Below, piece after piece: positions 1 to 10,219 of a stretch of 64,000 nt of DNA; positions within the stretch are counted from its first letter, which is position 1, and the number at the start of each line of letters is the position of its first letter. The notes under the pieces are model-generated. The model ran no database searches, had not been told where the DNA came from, and saw only the letters and a program-made list of their open reading frames with translations. Made by a program: the position numbers and the translations under genes. The stretch is from Clostridia bacterium (GTDB lineage Bacteria; Bacillota; Clostridia; Oscillospirales; CAG-272). Location: contig JAFQPI010000062.1 of assembly GCA_017411805.1 (NCBI GenBank), forward strand, positions 1 through 64,000. The letters are read 5' to 3'.

Positions 1-1
1 A

Positions 2-247
2 GTTGCTCCCACATGCACTCAGACAGGACTTACGGAAGGCAAACATTGTTCTGTTTGTAATGCGGTATTGGTTTCGCAGAAAACAGTCAATGCGCTTGGC
101 CACACAGAGGTCATAGACAAGGCAGTTGCTCCCACATGCACTCAGACAGGACTTACGGAAGGCAAACATTGTTCTGTTTGTAATGCGGTATTGGTTTCGC
201 AGAAAACAGTCAATGCGCTTGGCCACACAGAGGTCATAGACAAGGCG
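2..247 (+). repeat. 123-bp tandem repeat, two near-identical copies
   Basis: Bases 2-124 and 125-247 are identical except for the last base (A versus G). Each encodes one 41-residue Cys-rich unit. A third, diverged unit begins at 248. The array probably continues to the left of the window. Confidence 0.95.
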
Positions 248-3088
248 GTTGCGCCTACTTATACAAATACAGGCTTGACAGAGGGATCTCATTGCTCGGT
301 ATGCGGTGTGGTAATCGTTCGGCAAAACATCATTCCGATACTTAGGAAATATGACGATCCCGAATCGTATAACGACGATTACGGTTATTCATATCTTGGA
401 ACTATGACGAAAGGCCGTTCACTTCAGAAATTCTACGATAAAATTGACGACATCGCCGAAGCATTTCATGCCAATAGCAGCGCAAATGCAAATAACAATG
501 TGGTTGGAAAGATTAATTTTGCATCATTGGGCTTGACCGATAAAGAAGCAATTTCTGTTTGGATCACTTATAAGAATGATCATCCGCTGTATTATTGGAT
601 ATCCGCTTCGGTTACGATCTCGGGTACAGAGTTGTGGCTTTTGACGGAGGATGAATATGCCAAAGGCTCAGACCGTGCAAAGTATAATGAGCTTATATAT
701 GATTCCGTTGAGGAATATGTAAGCTGTATCCTTCACGAAACGTCTGAATATCGCATAGCGCTTGCGCTTCACGATGCCATTATTTATGCTATTGATTATG
801 CATATGAGCCGGATGGATCCACACCCGAGGATGAGCTTTGGGCGCATAGTGTTTTGGGCGTGTTTGAAAAGCAGAGCGGTGTTTGTGAAAGCTATGCAAA
901 GACCTTCCAGATGCTTTTGAATTTCATGGGAGTGGAAAATGTTTTAGTAACCGGTCAATCAAAAGGTGGCAATCACGCCTGGAACCTTGCAAAAATGGAT
1001 GACGGCAAATGGTACTGGTTTGACTTGACCTGGGATGATACCCCAAATTGGATGTGGGGCATAAGATATAATTATTTTTGTGTCAATGATACGCAAGACG
1101 TAAACTGGAGGGATTTTGGGTTGAAATCCTCAGCTTCCTTCCTTGATAACCATACGATTTCTTTGCCAACCAATGAAGGTCCCGAATTTTTATATGATAT
1201 ACCCGCAAGATCAAGCACGAAGTATGAACCCGAAGAACCTCTTTTTAGGGAGAGGTTCAGTATCGGTGGACTTGATTATGCTATAGTCGGATACAATACC
1301 GCTGCATTGATCAAGATCAATATTGGAGGTAGAGTATCTATTCCCGAAAAAGTTAAGTATAATGGTACTGAGTATGAGGTTGTCGCCGTCTGCCATATGA
1401 GGGATGATTCAAAATTTGATCAAGGAAAAATGATTGACAACATATTTGAAGACACAATTATGACCGAAGTAACCATTCCAAAAACAGTGCGCTTTATTGG
1501 AGATCTCGCATTTGTGCATGCTTCACTGGAAAATATTATCGTGCATAAGGATAATCCGTATTTTGATTCGTTCGATGGTGTTCTGTTTACAGAAAACAAA
1601 TATTCGTTGGTTCAATATCCTTTAGCCAATAAGAGGACCGAGTATTATATTCCGAATGAAGTTGTAATAATTGCATATGGTGCTTTTGGACATAGAGATA
1701 TAGACCAATCTCGTTTGGAGGTGCTTACTATAGGCGCCAATGTTAAACATATCGGTATAGCAAGCTGGGGTACTAGCTATAATAATTTATATGCAATGGT
1801 AGATGGGCAATTAGGTCGAATATACAATTCATTGTCAGGGAAAAAGATAATCAAGGTAGATCCGAATAATAGTATATATGAGGTTTATGATCATGCACTT
1901 TATTCGCATTATGGTGATCATAGACTGCTTGTCGTGTTAGATAAGGATATTACAAGTATAACTATTCCAAATACTGTAATTTGGATAGCACAAAATGCGT
2001 TTGAAGGTTGTACACGTCTCACAAACGTTGCTCTTCCTAATGGAATAACCTACATTGGCCCATACACTTTTAGGAATTGCACAAGTCTTGTAAGCATTAC
2101 GATTCCTGATGGTGTTACAAGTATTGACGAAAGGGTATTCTCAGGTTGCACAAGTCTTGTAAGCATCACGATCCCAGATAGCGTTACAAGCATTGGTGAT
2201 GGGGCCTTCAGTGGTTGCACAAGTCTTGCAAGCATCAAAATTCCCGATGGTGTTTCAAGTATTGGTTATGTGGTGTTTCATGGTTGCACAAGTCTTACAA
2301 GTATCACGATCCCCGATAGCGTTACAAGTATTGGCAGAAGTGCATTCTCAGGTTGCACAAGTCTTGTAAGCATCACGATCCCAGATAGCGTTACAAGCAT
2401 TGGTGATGGGGCCTTCAGGGGTTGCACAAGTCTTACAAGCATCACGATCCCAGATAGCGTTACAAGCATTGGTGATTGGGCGTTCCTTGGCTGCACAAGT
2501 CTTGCGAGTATTATGATCCCCGATACCGTTACAAGTATTGGTGATAATGCATTCCAAGATTGTACAAGTCTAGCAAGTATTACGATTCCAATGGATGTTT
2601 TGAGCATTGGAGCTGCGACATTCCATAATTGCACAAGTCTTACAAGTATCACGATCCCGGATGGCGTGATAATTATTGATACGAGTGCATTCTCGAATTG
2701 CACAAATCTTGCAAGCGTCAAGATTCCCAATAGCGTTACAAGTATTGGCGATTGGGCATTCTATAATTGCACAAGTCTTACGAGTATTATGATCCCCGAT
2801 ACCGTTACAAGTATTGGTGATAATGCATTCCAAGATTGTACAAGTCTTACAAGCATCACGATCCCAGATAGTGTAACAAGCATTGGTGAGATGACATTCT
2901 ATAATTGCACAAGTCTTACAAGTATCACGATCCCAGATAGCGTTACAAGCATTGGTGATTTGGCATTCTATAATTGCACAAGTCTTGTTGACGTATATTA
3001 CGCAGGTACCATGGAAGAGTGGAATCAAATAATAATAGAATTGGGTAACGAAGATCTCAAGAACGCTACGATCCACTATAAAAGTTAA
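2..3088 (+). CDS. BspA-type leucine-rich-repeat surface protein with transglutaminase-like domain (5' end outside window)
   Basis: The frame is open from base 2, so the start and any signal peptide lie upstream; the first in-frame start-like codon (TTG at 68) sits inside a repeat and is not a believable start. Order of parts: Cys-rich 41-residue repeats (APTCTQTG ... HCSVCNAV), then a transglutaminase-like core at about 785-1080 with the Cys (GVCESYA), His (NHAWN) and Asp (DLTWDD) of the papain-like triad, then a linker, then 14 LRR_5 units of 23 residues (CTSLTSITIPDSVTSIGDGAF type), ending in a YYAGTMEEWNQI tail typical of these proteins. Probably exported and involved in adhesion or surface binding; the transglutaminase-like part could be a protease or cross-linker. 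Function is inferred from domains only. Confidence 0.9.
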   Translation, partial: VAPTCTQTGLTEGKHCSVCNAVLVSQKTVNALGHTEVIDKAVAPTCTQTGLTEGKHCSVCNAVLVSQKTVNALGHTEVIDKAVAPTYTNTGLTEGSHCSVCGVVIVRQNIIPILRKYDDPESYNDDYGYSYLGTMTKGRSLQKFYDKIDDIAEAFHANSSANANNNVVGKINFASLGLTDKEAISVWITYKNDHPLYYWISASVTISGTELWLLTEDEYAKGSDRAKYNELIYDSVEEYVSCILHETSEYRIALALHDAIIYAIDYAYEPDGSTPEDELWAHSVLGVFEKQSGVCESYAKTFQMLLNFMGVENVLVTGQSKGGNHAWNLAKMDDGKWYWFDLTWDDTPNWMWGIRYNYFCVNDTQDVNWRDFGLKSSASFLDNHTISLPTNEGPEFLYDIPARSSTKYEPEEPLFRERFSIGGLDYAIVGYNTAALIKINIGGRVSIPEKVKYNGTEYEVVAVCHMRDDSKFDQGKMIDNIFEDTIMTEVTIPKTVRFIGDLAFVHASLENIIVHKDNPYFDSFDGVLFTENKYSLVQYPLANKRTEYYIPNEVVIIAYGAFGHRDIDQSRLEVLTIGANVKHIGIASWGTSYNNLYAMVDGQLGRIYNSLSGKKIIKVDPNNSIYEVYDHALYSHYGDHRLLVVLDKDITSITIPNTVIWIAQNAFEGCTRLTNVALPNGITYIGPYTFRNCTSLVSITIPDGVTSIDERVFSGCTSLVSITIPDSVTSIGDGAFSGCTSLASIKIPDGVSSIGYVVFHGCTSLTSITIPDSVTSIGRSAFSGCTSLVSITIPDSVTSIGDGAFRGCTSLTSITIPDSVTSIGDWAFLGCTSLASIMIPDTVTSIGDNAFQDCTSLASITIPMDVLSIGAATFHNCTSLTSITIPDGVIIIDTSAFSNCTNLASVKIPNSVTSIGDWAFYNCTSLTSIMIPDTVTSIGDNAFQDCTSLTSITIPDSVTSIGEMTFYNCTSLTSITIPDSVTSIGDLAFYNCTSLVDVYYAGTMEEWNQIIIELGNEDLKNATIHYKS
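2009..2974 (+). repeat. Fourteen 69-bp leucine-rich-repeat units
   Basis: Exactly 14 x 69 bp, each one 23-residue LRR_5 unit starting at its Cys codon. Bases 2505-2571 and 2781-2847 are identical over 67 bp, exactly four units apart, so units are being copied within the gene. Confidence 0.9.
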
Positions 3089-3101
3089 ACAACTATAACA
3101 A

Positions 3102-3136
3102 GAGCGCCATCGTTTTTTGATGGCGCTCGGCTTTTG
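3102..3136 (+). terminator. Intrinsic terminator after the LRR gene
   Basis: 10-bp stem GAGCGCCATC/GATGGCGCTC with a 7-nt loop, followed by GGCTTTT. Confidence 0.85.
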
Positions 3137-3180
3137 GTTGAGTTCATCTCTGAAATTGCGGTGGTTGAAAAAATTAAAAT

Positions 3181-3209
3181 GATAAAAGGAGCTTCCTTGA
3201 GAAGCTCCC
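3181..3209 (-). terminator. Intrinsic terminator after the DUF4364 gene
   Basis: Read on the minus strand: GGAGCTTC, 5-nt loop, GAAGCTCC, then TTTTATC. It lies just past the stop codon at 3217. Confidence 0.85.
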
Positions 3210-3216
3210 GTTATTT

Positions 3217-3768
3217 TTAATCAAAAAGGAAGTTGACGTTGCCCGCCATCAGCGCGGTAAATCCGCGGTAGATGACCTCGGGGCGGTCGTCGAAGTTTGC
3301 TTTCATACGGCGCGCGCGGTCGATACTGTCAACGACGAGCGTTGCCTCGAAAATGACCTTTTTCTTCTCGGTGAGAGAGCAGTAGACGTTGCATTTTCCC
3401 GTCTTGGGGTCAACGCTTTCGATACGGCATTCCGCGTAGATCCCTCGCTTTGTAAAGTCGAGATAGCGCAGAGCCGCGGTCATCGCGGAGTCAAGCACCG
3501 ATGAAAGGACGTCGCTTTTGAGTGCCTGAGCCACGATCCTGCCCTTATCGCTGACCTGATAAAACGTATTGCCGTTCTCCTCAAAGCTTTCTATGAGAGC
3601 ATCGTCGACCATTTCGTTGAAGCTCTCGGCAAAGTCGAGGAACATGACGTAATCTGTCTGCATGACGATGTCGTTGATGGTGCAATATTCGAGCGGATAA
3701 TTTATATTTTCAAGAAGATAGAGCACGAATATCTTTACCGTGCGCTTGCTTCCGATGGGTGATGACAT
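3217..3768 (-). CDS. DUF4364 family protein
   Basis: 183 residues, matching the DUF4364 family found across Clostridia in length and layout. The N-terminal half (about 10-85) looks like a winged helix: YLLENINYPLEYCTINDIVMQTDY followed by ALIESFEENGNTFYQVSDKGR, the wing. The C-terminal half is an alpha/beta region of unknown role. No signal peptide or membrane segment, so it should be cytoplasmic. The start is fixed by AAGGAGA about 8 nt upstream. It is transcribed divergently from hom. The family is predicted to regulate transcription, but no target is known and none is visible here. Confidence 0.85.
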   Translation of the reverse strand: MSSPIGSKRTVKIFVLYLLENINYPLEYCTINDIVMQTDYVMFLDFAESFNEMVDDALIESFEENGNTFYQVSDKGRIVAQALKSDVLSSVLDSAMTAALRYLDFTKRGIYAECRIESVDPKTGKCNVYCSLTEKKKVIFEATLVVDSIDRARRMKANFDDRPEVIYRGFTALMAGNVNFLFD

Positions 3769-3802
3769 GTAACGATCTCCTTAAATAAACTTGTGTATAT
3801 AA

Positions 3803-3831
3803 ATATTATCACAAAACGGGAATTTTTTCAA
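3803..3831 (-). promoter_or_regulatory. Sigma-A type promoter for the DUF4364 gene
   Basis: Minus strand TTGAAA (3831-3826), 17-nt spacer, TAATAT (3808-3803). Confidence 0.65.
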
Positions 3832-3840
3832 TAGTTTTTA

Positions 3841-3869
3841 TTGCTTTTTTTGAAAAAATGTGATATTAT
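3841..3869 (+). promoter_or_regulatory. Sigma-A type promoter for hom
   Basis: TTGCTT at 3841-3846, 17-nt spacer, TATTAT at 3864-3869; an overlapping TATAAT lies at 3867-3872. It is back to back with the DUF4364 promoter. Confidence 0.55.
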
Positions 3870-3909
3870 AATGAGTAATACAATTATATCGCAAAGGAGT
3901 CCCAAAAAA

Positions 3910-5106
3910 ATGTTGAATGTTGCGCTTATGGGCTACGGCGTTATCGGAAGCGGCGTTGCCAAGGTTATCGAAGAAAATAAAAAGCTTATCGCTTCCCGCC
4001 TCGGCGAGGAGATTTATCTTAAATATATTCTTGAGATCAAGGATATGTCGTCGACTCCTTATGCCGACCGCGTGGTCACCGATCTGAATATTATCCTGAA
4101 CGACCCCGAGGTCAAGGTGGTAGTCGAGGTTATGGGCGGTATCCATCCCGCATCAGATTTCACACGTTCCTGCCTTGAGGCGGGCAAGAGCGTTGTCACC
4201 GCAAACAAGGCTGTTGTTGCCGATTGCGGAGACGAGCTTCTTGCGCTCGCGAGAGAGAAGGGTGTCCGCTACCTCTTTGAGGCGAGCGTCGGCGGCGGTA
4301 TCCCGATCATCCGTCCGCTTATCAATGACCTCGCATCGAACGAGATCGAGGGCATCTGCGGTATCCTCAATGGTACTACAAACTATATTCTCACCCGTAT
4401 GACAAACGAGGGCTGTACCTACGAGGAGGTCCTCAAGGACGCGCAGAAGCTCGGCTATGCAGAGGCAAATCCCGCCGCAGACGTCGAGGGCACCGATGCT
4501 CTCCGCAAGATCGCGATCCTCGCGGCTCTTTCTTACGGCAAGCTTATTCCTATGGATATGCTGAAAGCGAAGGGTATTACCGAGGTGTCTCTCACAGATA
4601 TTGCTGTTGCAGAGTCTTTTGGCTGCTCGGTCAAGCTTATCGGCCGTGCGGGCAAGCTCGATGACGGCCGCATCTACGCAACCGTTTCTCCCGAATTTGT
4701 TGAAGATTCCTGCCCTATGGCACATGTCAACGACGTTTTCAACAGCATCCTCGTTCGCGGCAATATGCTCGGCGATGCTATGTTCTACGGCAAGGGCGCG
4801 GGCAAACTCCCGACAGCGGGCGCAGTTGTTGCCGATGTTATCGATGCGCTTGAGACCAAATACGCCGCTCCCGCAAGACTTTTCTGGGAGAAGGCGGATA
4901 TAAACGATGTTCTCCCCGCAGATGATGTCATCGGAAATGTGGCGAAGAAGTTCTGCCATATCTTTGAGGATGGAGAGGCTCTGAAAAAGGCTGTTGAAGG
5001 AAAGATCGATATTTCATTTGTCTCCTGCAGCGGTGATATCCATGCAGTAATGTGTTCCGAGCCCGTGCTCGAAGGAAGTGTGAAAACCTATGCAGTCCTC
5101 AGCTAA
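3910..5106 (+). CDS. hom: Homoserine dehydrogenase
   Basis: Reduces aspartate semialdehyde to homoserine with NAD(P)H, the branch point to threonine and methionine. The N-terminus has the Rossmann motif GYGVIGSGVAKV, followed by VTANKAVVA, GGGIPIIRPL and the family signature around ILNGTTNYILTRM with the catalytic-domain stretch AEANPAADVEGTDALRKIAIL. ATG at 3910 is chosen because AAAGGAG stands 11 nt upstream; an upstream in-frame start at 3841 would overlap the promoter. At 398 residues it is shorter than classical Gram-positive enzymes (about 430) and I see no complete C-terminal ACT domain, so threonine feedback may be weak or absent. Its last 17 bases overlap the next gene. Confidence 0.95.
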   Translation: MLNVALMGYGVIGSGVAKVIEENKKLIASRLGEEIYLKYILEIKDMSSTPYADRVVTDLNIILNDPEVKVVVEVMGGIHPASDFTRSCLEAGKSVVTANKAVVADCGDELLALAREKGVRYLFEASVGGGIPIIRPLINDLASNEIEGICGILNGTTNYILTRMTNEGCTYEEVLKDAQKLGYAEANPAADVEGTDALRKIAILAALSYGKLIPMDMLKAKGITEVSLTDIAVAESFGCSVKLIGRAGKLDDGRIYATVSPEFVEDSCPMAHVNDVFNSILVRGNMLGDAMFYGKGAGKLPTAGAVVADVIDALETKYAAPARLFWEKADINDVLPADDVIGNVAKKFCHIFEDGEALKKAVEGKIDISFVSCSGDIHAVMCSEPVLEGSVKTYAVLS

Positions 5107-6214
5107 GATCAAGGTCACGCATATTCTGACCGATTCGAATATCGGCGGAGCAGGCAGACTTCTTCGCTATCAGCTCGAGAAGGCAGACCGCGAGAGATTC
5201 GAATACAGCGTCATCCTCCCCGAGGATGCGGCGCTGATCCCCGAGATCGAGGCGCTCGGCATCCCCGTCATTACCGTCTACGGTATCGCCGACAGATCCA
5301 CCGCGCCCGATATGAAGGGAATCCTTACCGAAAAGATAAAGTCGCTCGCGCCCGATATTCTGCATACCCATTCCTCAAGAACGGGCAGATTTGCGGGAGT
5401 TGCGGCGGGCGTACCGAAAATAATCCTCTCCAAGCATTGCTCGGACATGCCGCCCGCGCAACTTATGAAGTTCCCCTATAAGCAGATGCTCGTAAGGGAA
5501 TGGAAGAAGACGCTCCACGGCGCGATCGCGACCGATGACAGCGCGGCTGATTCGATCGCGGCAGAGGCACTTTCCCGCGATAAGATCACGGTGATATACA
5601 ACGGCGCCCCCGCGCTCCCCGTTTTATCTGACGGGGAAAAGAGCTCGCTTAAAGCCGAGTTCGGTATTCCCGAAAAATCATTTGTCGTTGGTATCTTTGC
5701 GCGCATCGAGCCCGTCAAGGATCACGATAAGTTTCTTGATATCGCAACAGAATGCATCGAGCGCGGACTTGATGACGTATATTTCCTCATAGTCGGTGAC
5801 GGAAGCAAGAGAGATTACGTCGAGGACTATATCAAGGATAGCGAATACGAGGGAAGGATCAAGACCACGGGATTTGTCCCCGATATTGCGCCGCTTATGA
5901 ATATCTGCGACGTGAACGTAAATTGCTCGGTCGGAACCGAAACGTCAAACCTCGCACTCATCGAGGGCATGAGCCTCGGAGTCGTGCCCGTGGTGTCCGA
6001 TCTCCCCGGTAACGAAAGAATTGCCGAAGGTTGCGGAATCGTCTGCGACCGAAACGATTACGAGGAGTTTGCCGATGCTATCGAGAGCCTTTACCGCGAC
6101 AGAGAAAAGCTTTCCGCGCTTTCAATTGCCGCAAAGGAAAAGTATCTTGCAAAATACACCTCCGAGAGATTCGCGCGCGAGGTTGAGGAATACTATCTTC
6201 AGTTAATGAAGTAA
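5090..6214 (+). CDS. Family 4 glycosyltransferase (GT-B fold)
   Basis: 374 residues. N-terminal acceptor domain starts with VTHILTDSNIGGAGRLL, a glycine-rich loop typical of GT4 enzymes; the C-terminal donor domain has GIFARIEPVKDHDKFLDIA, FLIVGDGS and the ExxxxxxxE-like segment NLALIEGMSLGVVPVVSD. It should transfer a sugar from a nucleotide-sugar to a lipid, protein or polysaccharide acceptor; the substrate cannot be read from sequence. No signal peptide; likely cytoplasmic or membrane-associated. It starts 17 nt inside hom in another frame, so the two are probably translationally coupled. The 3' end overlaps the convergent symporter gene by 16 nt. Confidence 0.85.
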   Translation: MQSSAKIKVTHILTDSNIGGAGRLLRYQLEKADRERFEYSVILPEDAALIPEIEALGIPVITVYGIADRSTAPDMKGILTEKIKSLAPDILHTHSSRTGRFAGVAAGVPKIILSKHCSDMPPAQLMKFPYKQMLVREWKKTLHGAIATDDSAADSIAAEALSRDKITVIYNGAPALPVLSDGEKSSLKAEFGIPEKSFVVGIFARIEPVKDHDKFLDIATECIERGLDDVYFLIVGDGSKRDYVEDYIKDSEYEGRIKTTGFVPDIAPLMNICDVNVNCSVGTETSNLALIEGMSLGVVPVVSDLPGNERIAEGCGIVCDRNDYEEFADAIESLYRDREKLSALSIAAKEKYLAKYTSERFAREVEEYYLQLMK

Positions 6215-7530
6215 TTCATAGTTTCCTTACGTATCCTTTGCCTTTCAAGAATAAGTACCGAAATATTTATCAAGGTCATAATTCCGATAGAAAGATCGGC
6301 AAGCCCCCATACAGACCCCGGCGGCGTTCGTGATGCTACGATCGCCGCCGTTCCGTATGCGACCGTCAAAAGCACCTTCGCGGCTTTGCTTTTTGTCAGA
6401 TAAGAAAGACACTCCTGACCGTAAAAGCATTGGCAAAATACCGTTGCAAGCCCGAAAAGGAGCACAAGTCCGCACATCACGGGATCTGCCCAATCTCCGA
6501 GTGCTTCGGAATACGCCGAGACCGTCATCATCACGGAATTGTCGCCGAAACGCTCGACCTCGGGATAGCTTACGAGTATGACGAGAGCGGTCAGCGTGCA
6601 GAGAAAGACCGTGTCGATCAGAACCTCGATTATGCCGAGAAAGCCTTGTTCTACCGGTGAATCGGTCGATGACGTTGAATGAGCCATGGGAGAGGTTCCC
6701 GCACCGGCTTCGTTGCTGATAAGACCGCGCATAACTCCGAGCCGCACGCTCTTTGATATGAAAAAACCGCCGACACCGCCGAAAATGCTTGAGGAACTAA
6801 AATCAAATGCAGACTCAATGATCTCCGCGATCGCGTTCGGTATCCTCTCCGATCTGATGATAAGTGCGGCAATGGACAGAAAGCAAAACAGAATGGTCAT
6901 AAAGGGAACGATCCTGCTTGTCGCGGCCGATATCCGCTTGAGTCCGCCCGAGGAGACGACTATCATCAGCAGAGCACAGACGGATCCCACGATCAACGGA
7001 TCGATATTCAGAATATCATCGCAAACTCCGACCATAGCGTTGACCTGAATTATGCACCCGAGCGAGAGCGAATTGACAAGGCAGAGAATGGCAAAGATCA
7101 CGCCGAGAAATGCACCGATATGCGGATGTCTCCTTTCGGCGAGCGAATCCTTTATATAGTCTGAGGTGCAGGACGGATGATTCTTCTTTCTTCGCGAGAG
7201 GGCAAGAAGCGTTTCCGCATACTTTAAAATTGCCGCTATGGCGGCTGAAGCGCACATCCAAAATACAGCCCCCGCACCGCCGAAAAAAATTGCGGAAGAA
7301 ACGCCGACGATGTTACCTACTCCGAGAACACCGCCGAGAGCAAGCCAAAGCGCGGATCGTGGACGTACGTTGCCTCTGCCATTTGATTCGTTTTTCAAAA
7401 ACGGCGCGATTATCGCAAGCGGTCGTAATAAAGGTAAGCCGTTCATATATATAATAAAGAACAGACCTGTTCCGATCAGAAATACGGGCAAAACGCTGCC
7501 GATAATAACGGAATTTATAAATTCCAGCAT
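6199..7530 (-). CDS. Alanine/glycine:cation symporter (AGCS family)
   Basis: 443 residues with about ten membrane segments. AGCS hallmarks: ALGGVLGVGNIVGVSSAI near residue 65, GGAGAVFWM, and RGLISNEAGAGTSPMAHS. The family imports small neutral amino acids (Ala, Gly) with Na+. It is shorter at the C-terminus than many family members but the core is complete. AAAGGGGTGAT about 6 nt upstream supports the start. It stands alone and converges on the glycosyltransferase gene with a 16-nt overlap of the two 3' ends, with no room for a terminator between them. Confidence 0.9.
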   Translation of the reverse strand: MLEFINSVIIGSVLPVFLIGTGLFFIIYMNGLPLLRPLAIIAPFLKNESNGRGNVRPRSALWLALGGVLGVGNIVGVSSAIFFGGAGAVFWMCASAAIAAILKYAETLLALSRRKKNHPSCTSDYIKDSLAERRHPHIGAFLGVIFAILCLVNSLSLGCIIQVNAMVGVCDDILNIDPLIVGSVCALLMIVVSSGGLKRISAATSRIVPFMTILFCFLSIAALIIRSERIPNAIAEIIESAFDFSSSSIFGGVGGFFISKSVRLGVMRGLISNEAGAGTSPMAHSTSSTDSPVEQGFLGIIEVLIDTVFLCTLTALVILVSYPEVERFGDNSVMMTVSAYSEALGDWADPVMCGLVLLFGLATVFCQCFYGQECLSYLTKSKAAKVLLTVAYGTAAIVASRTPPGSVWGLADLSIGIMTLINISVLILERQRIRKETMNYFIN

Positions 7531-7632
7531 AATATCACCCCTTTATAGAATATATGCTCGAAATTTGTTGGCAATTCCTTTTTTGTGTGCTAAAAATTAT
7601 GTGAACAATATGTTAATTTGAGGGAAAAGTAC

Positions 7633-7660
7633 TTGATTTTTTGAGATTTTGTAGTACAAT
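7633..7660 (+). promoter_or_regulatory. groESL promoter
   Basis: TTGATT (7633-7638), 16-nt spacer, TACAAT (7655-7660). The CIRCE element begins 12 nt downstream, overlapping the expected transcript start and leader. Confidence 0.75.
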
Positions 7661-7672
7661 TATAGACGTGAG

Positions 7673-7698
7673 TTAGCACTCGGACAAAAGAGTGCCAA
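7673..7698 (+). promoter_or_regulatory. CIRCE operator (HrcA site) with 8-nt spacer
   Basis: TTAGCACTC (7673-7681), GGACAAAA, GAGTGCCAA (7690-7698). The left arm is perfect, the right arm has one mismatch to GAGTGCTAA, and the spacer is 8 rather than the usual 9 nt. It should place groESL under HrcA heat-shock repression. Confidence 0.85.
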
Positions 7699-7752
7699 AA
7701 ATATAGTAAATTTTTGGGCGGAAACGCCTTTTACCCTTAAGGAGGAAGAAAA

Positions 7753-8040
7753 ATGAACATCAAACCGCTTGCAGACAGAGTTGTTATCAAGCTCGTTGAA
7801 GCTGAAGAAAAGACCAAGAGCGGCATCATCCTTACCGCAACGGCACAGGAAAAGCCCCAGATCGCAGAAGTAGTTGCAGTCGGCCCCGGCAAGAAGAACG
7901 ACGACGGAGTTCTCATCCCCGTTGCTCTCGAGGTTGGACAGAAGGTCATCGCGGCTAAGTACTCGGGCACCGAGGTCAAGCTCGACGGTGTTGAATACAC
8001 CATCATCGCAGAGAAGGATATTCTCGCTGTTATCGAATAA
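7753..8040 (+). CDS. groS: Co-chaperonin GroES
   Basis: 95 residues, the normal length. N-terminus MNIKPLADRVVIKLVEAEEKT and the mobile loop KSGIILTATAQEKPQ are typical; C-terminal EYTIIAEKDILAVIE matches the family. It caps GroEL and encloses the folding chamber in the cytoplasm. TAAGGAGG about 7 nt upstream. First gene of a two-gene operon behind a CIRCE-regulated promoter; groL follows 20 nt later. Confidence 0.98.
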   Translation: MNIKPLADRVVIKLVEAEEKTKSGIILTATAQEKPQIAEVVAVGPGKKNDDGVLIPVALEVGQKVIAAKYSGTEVKLDGVEYTIIAEKDILAVIE

Positions 8041-8054
8041 TCGAAAGGAACTGA

Positions 8055-9698
<1,644 letters not shown>

Positions 9699-9713
9699 TC
9701 CCGACGCGTCGAT

Positions 9714-9811
9714 AAATCCCCCAATGCTTCGTTGCTCCTCGGCTCATCCCTTGACTATCCCTGTGATAGCCTTCGGGAATCGCCTCCGGTGCGCCTTGCC
9801 TTGGGGGATTT
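9714..9811. repeat. Inverted-repeat element downstream of groL
   Basis: Ends AAATCCCCCAA (9714-9724) and TTGGGGGATTT (9801-9811) are perfect inverted repeats around a GC-rich centre that contains CTATC...GATAG. This resembles a small palindromic intergenic repeat; copy number elsewhere cannot be seen. The stretch 9699-10219 holds no gene: this element, a terminator, and the second inverted repeat account for most of it. Confidence 0.6.
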
Positions 9812-9855
9812 CTCTCGGTCGGTCAAATGCAAAATGCTAAATGCAAAATGAAAAC

Positions 9856-9882
9856 CAAGGGAGTCGAGTTTCGGCTCCCTTG
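9856..9882 (+). terminator. Probable groESL terminator
   Basis: CAAGGGAG/CTCCCTTG stem extended inward by TCGA pairing; the T-tract is weak (ATTCTATT). Confidence 0.55.
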
Positions 9883-9948
9883 ATTCTATTGTAATAATAA
9901 TCAAATATTTGAACGAGGACTGAATGGAATAACAATATTATTTATATT

Positions 9949-10104
9949 ACGAGTCCGTAGGGACCGACGTCCCCGGCGGTCCGAGCCCAATGATATTATT
10001 GCTGTGCATTCTATCAAGGAAATATAATCATAGTTTCTGAATTTTACCAACTATATAATTTAGTGCCTACGGACCGCCGAGGACGTCGGTCCCTACAGAC
10101 TCGT
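9949..10104. repeat. MITE-like long inverted repeat
   Basis: Arms 9949-9983 and 10070-10104 are inverted copies matching at 33 of 35 positions (core GTAGGGACCGACGTCC), separated by 86 bp of AT-rich sequence. AACAATA-type sequence occurs outside both arms. No ORF inside. It fits a miniature inverted-repeat element or its remnant. Confidence 0.65.
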
Positions 10105-10219
10105 GCTATATTTTTATTGTTTTATTCAATAATCGCTTCGTTTTATAAGTCAACATAAGTTCTTCGTTTCTTGACTTTTTTATTATGATATGGTATAATG
10201 ATGAAAAAGGAGGTGCGGG

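Noticed and set aside
2009..2974. CRISPR-like regular repeats
   Set aside because: Units are coding, contiguous and without unique spacers.
2050..3076. Antisense open frames across the LRR repeats
   Set aside because: Shadow frames from the 69-bp periodicity; no start signals or known domains.
4153..4959. Antisense frame of 268 codons inside hom
   Set aside because: Codon-bias shadow of a well-identified gene; no family match.
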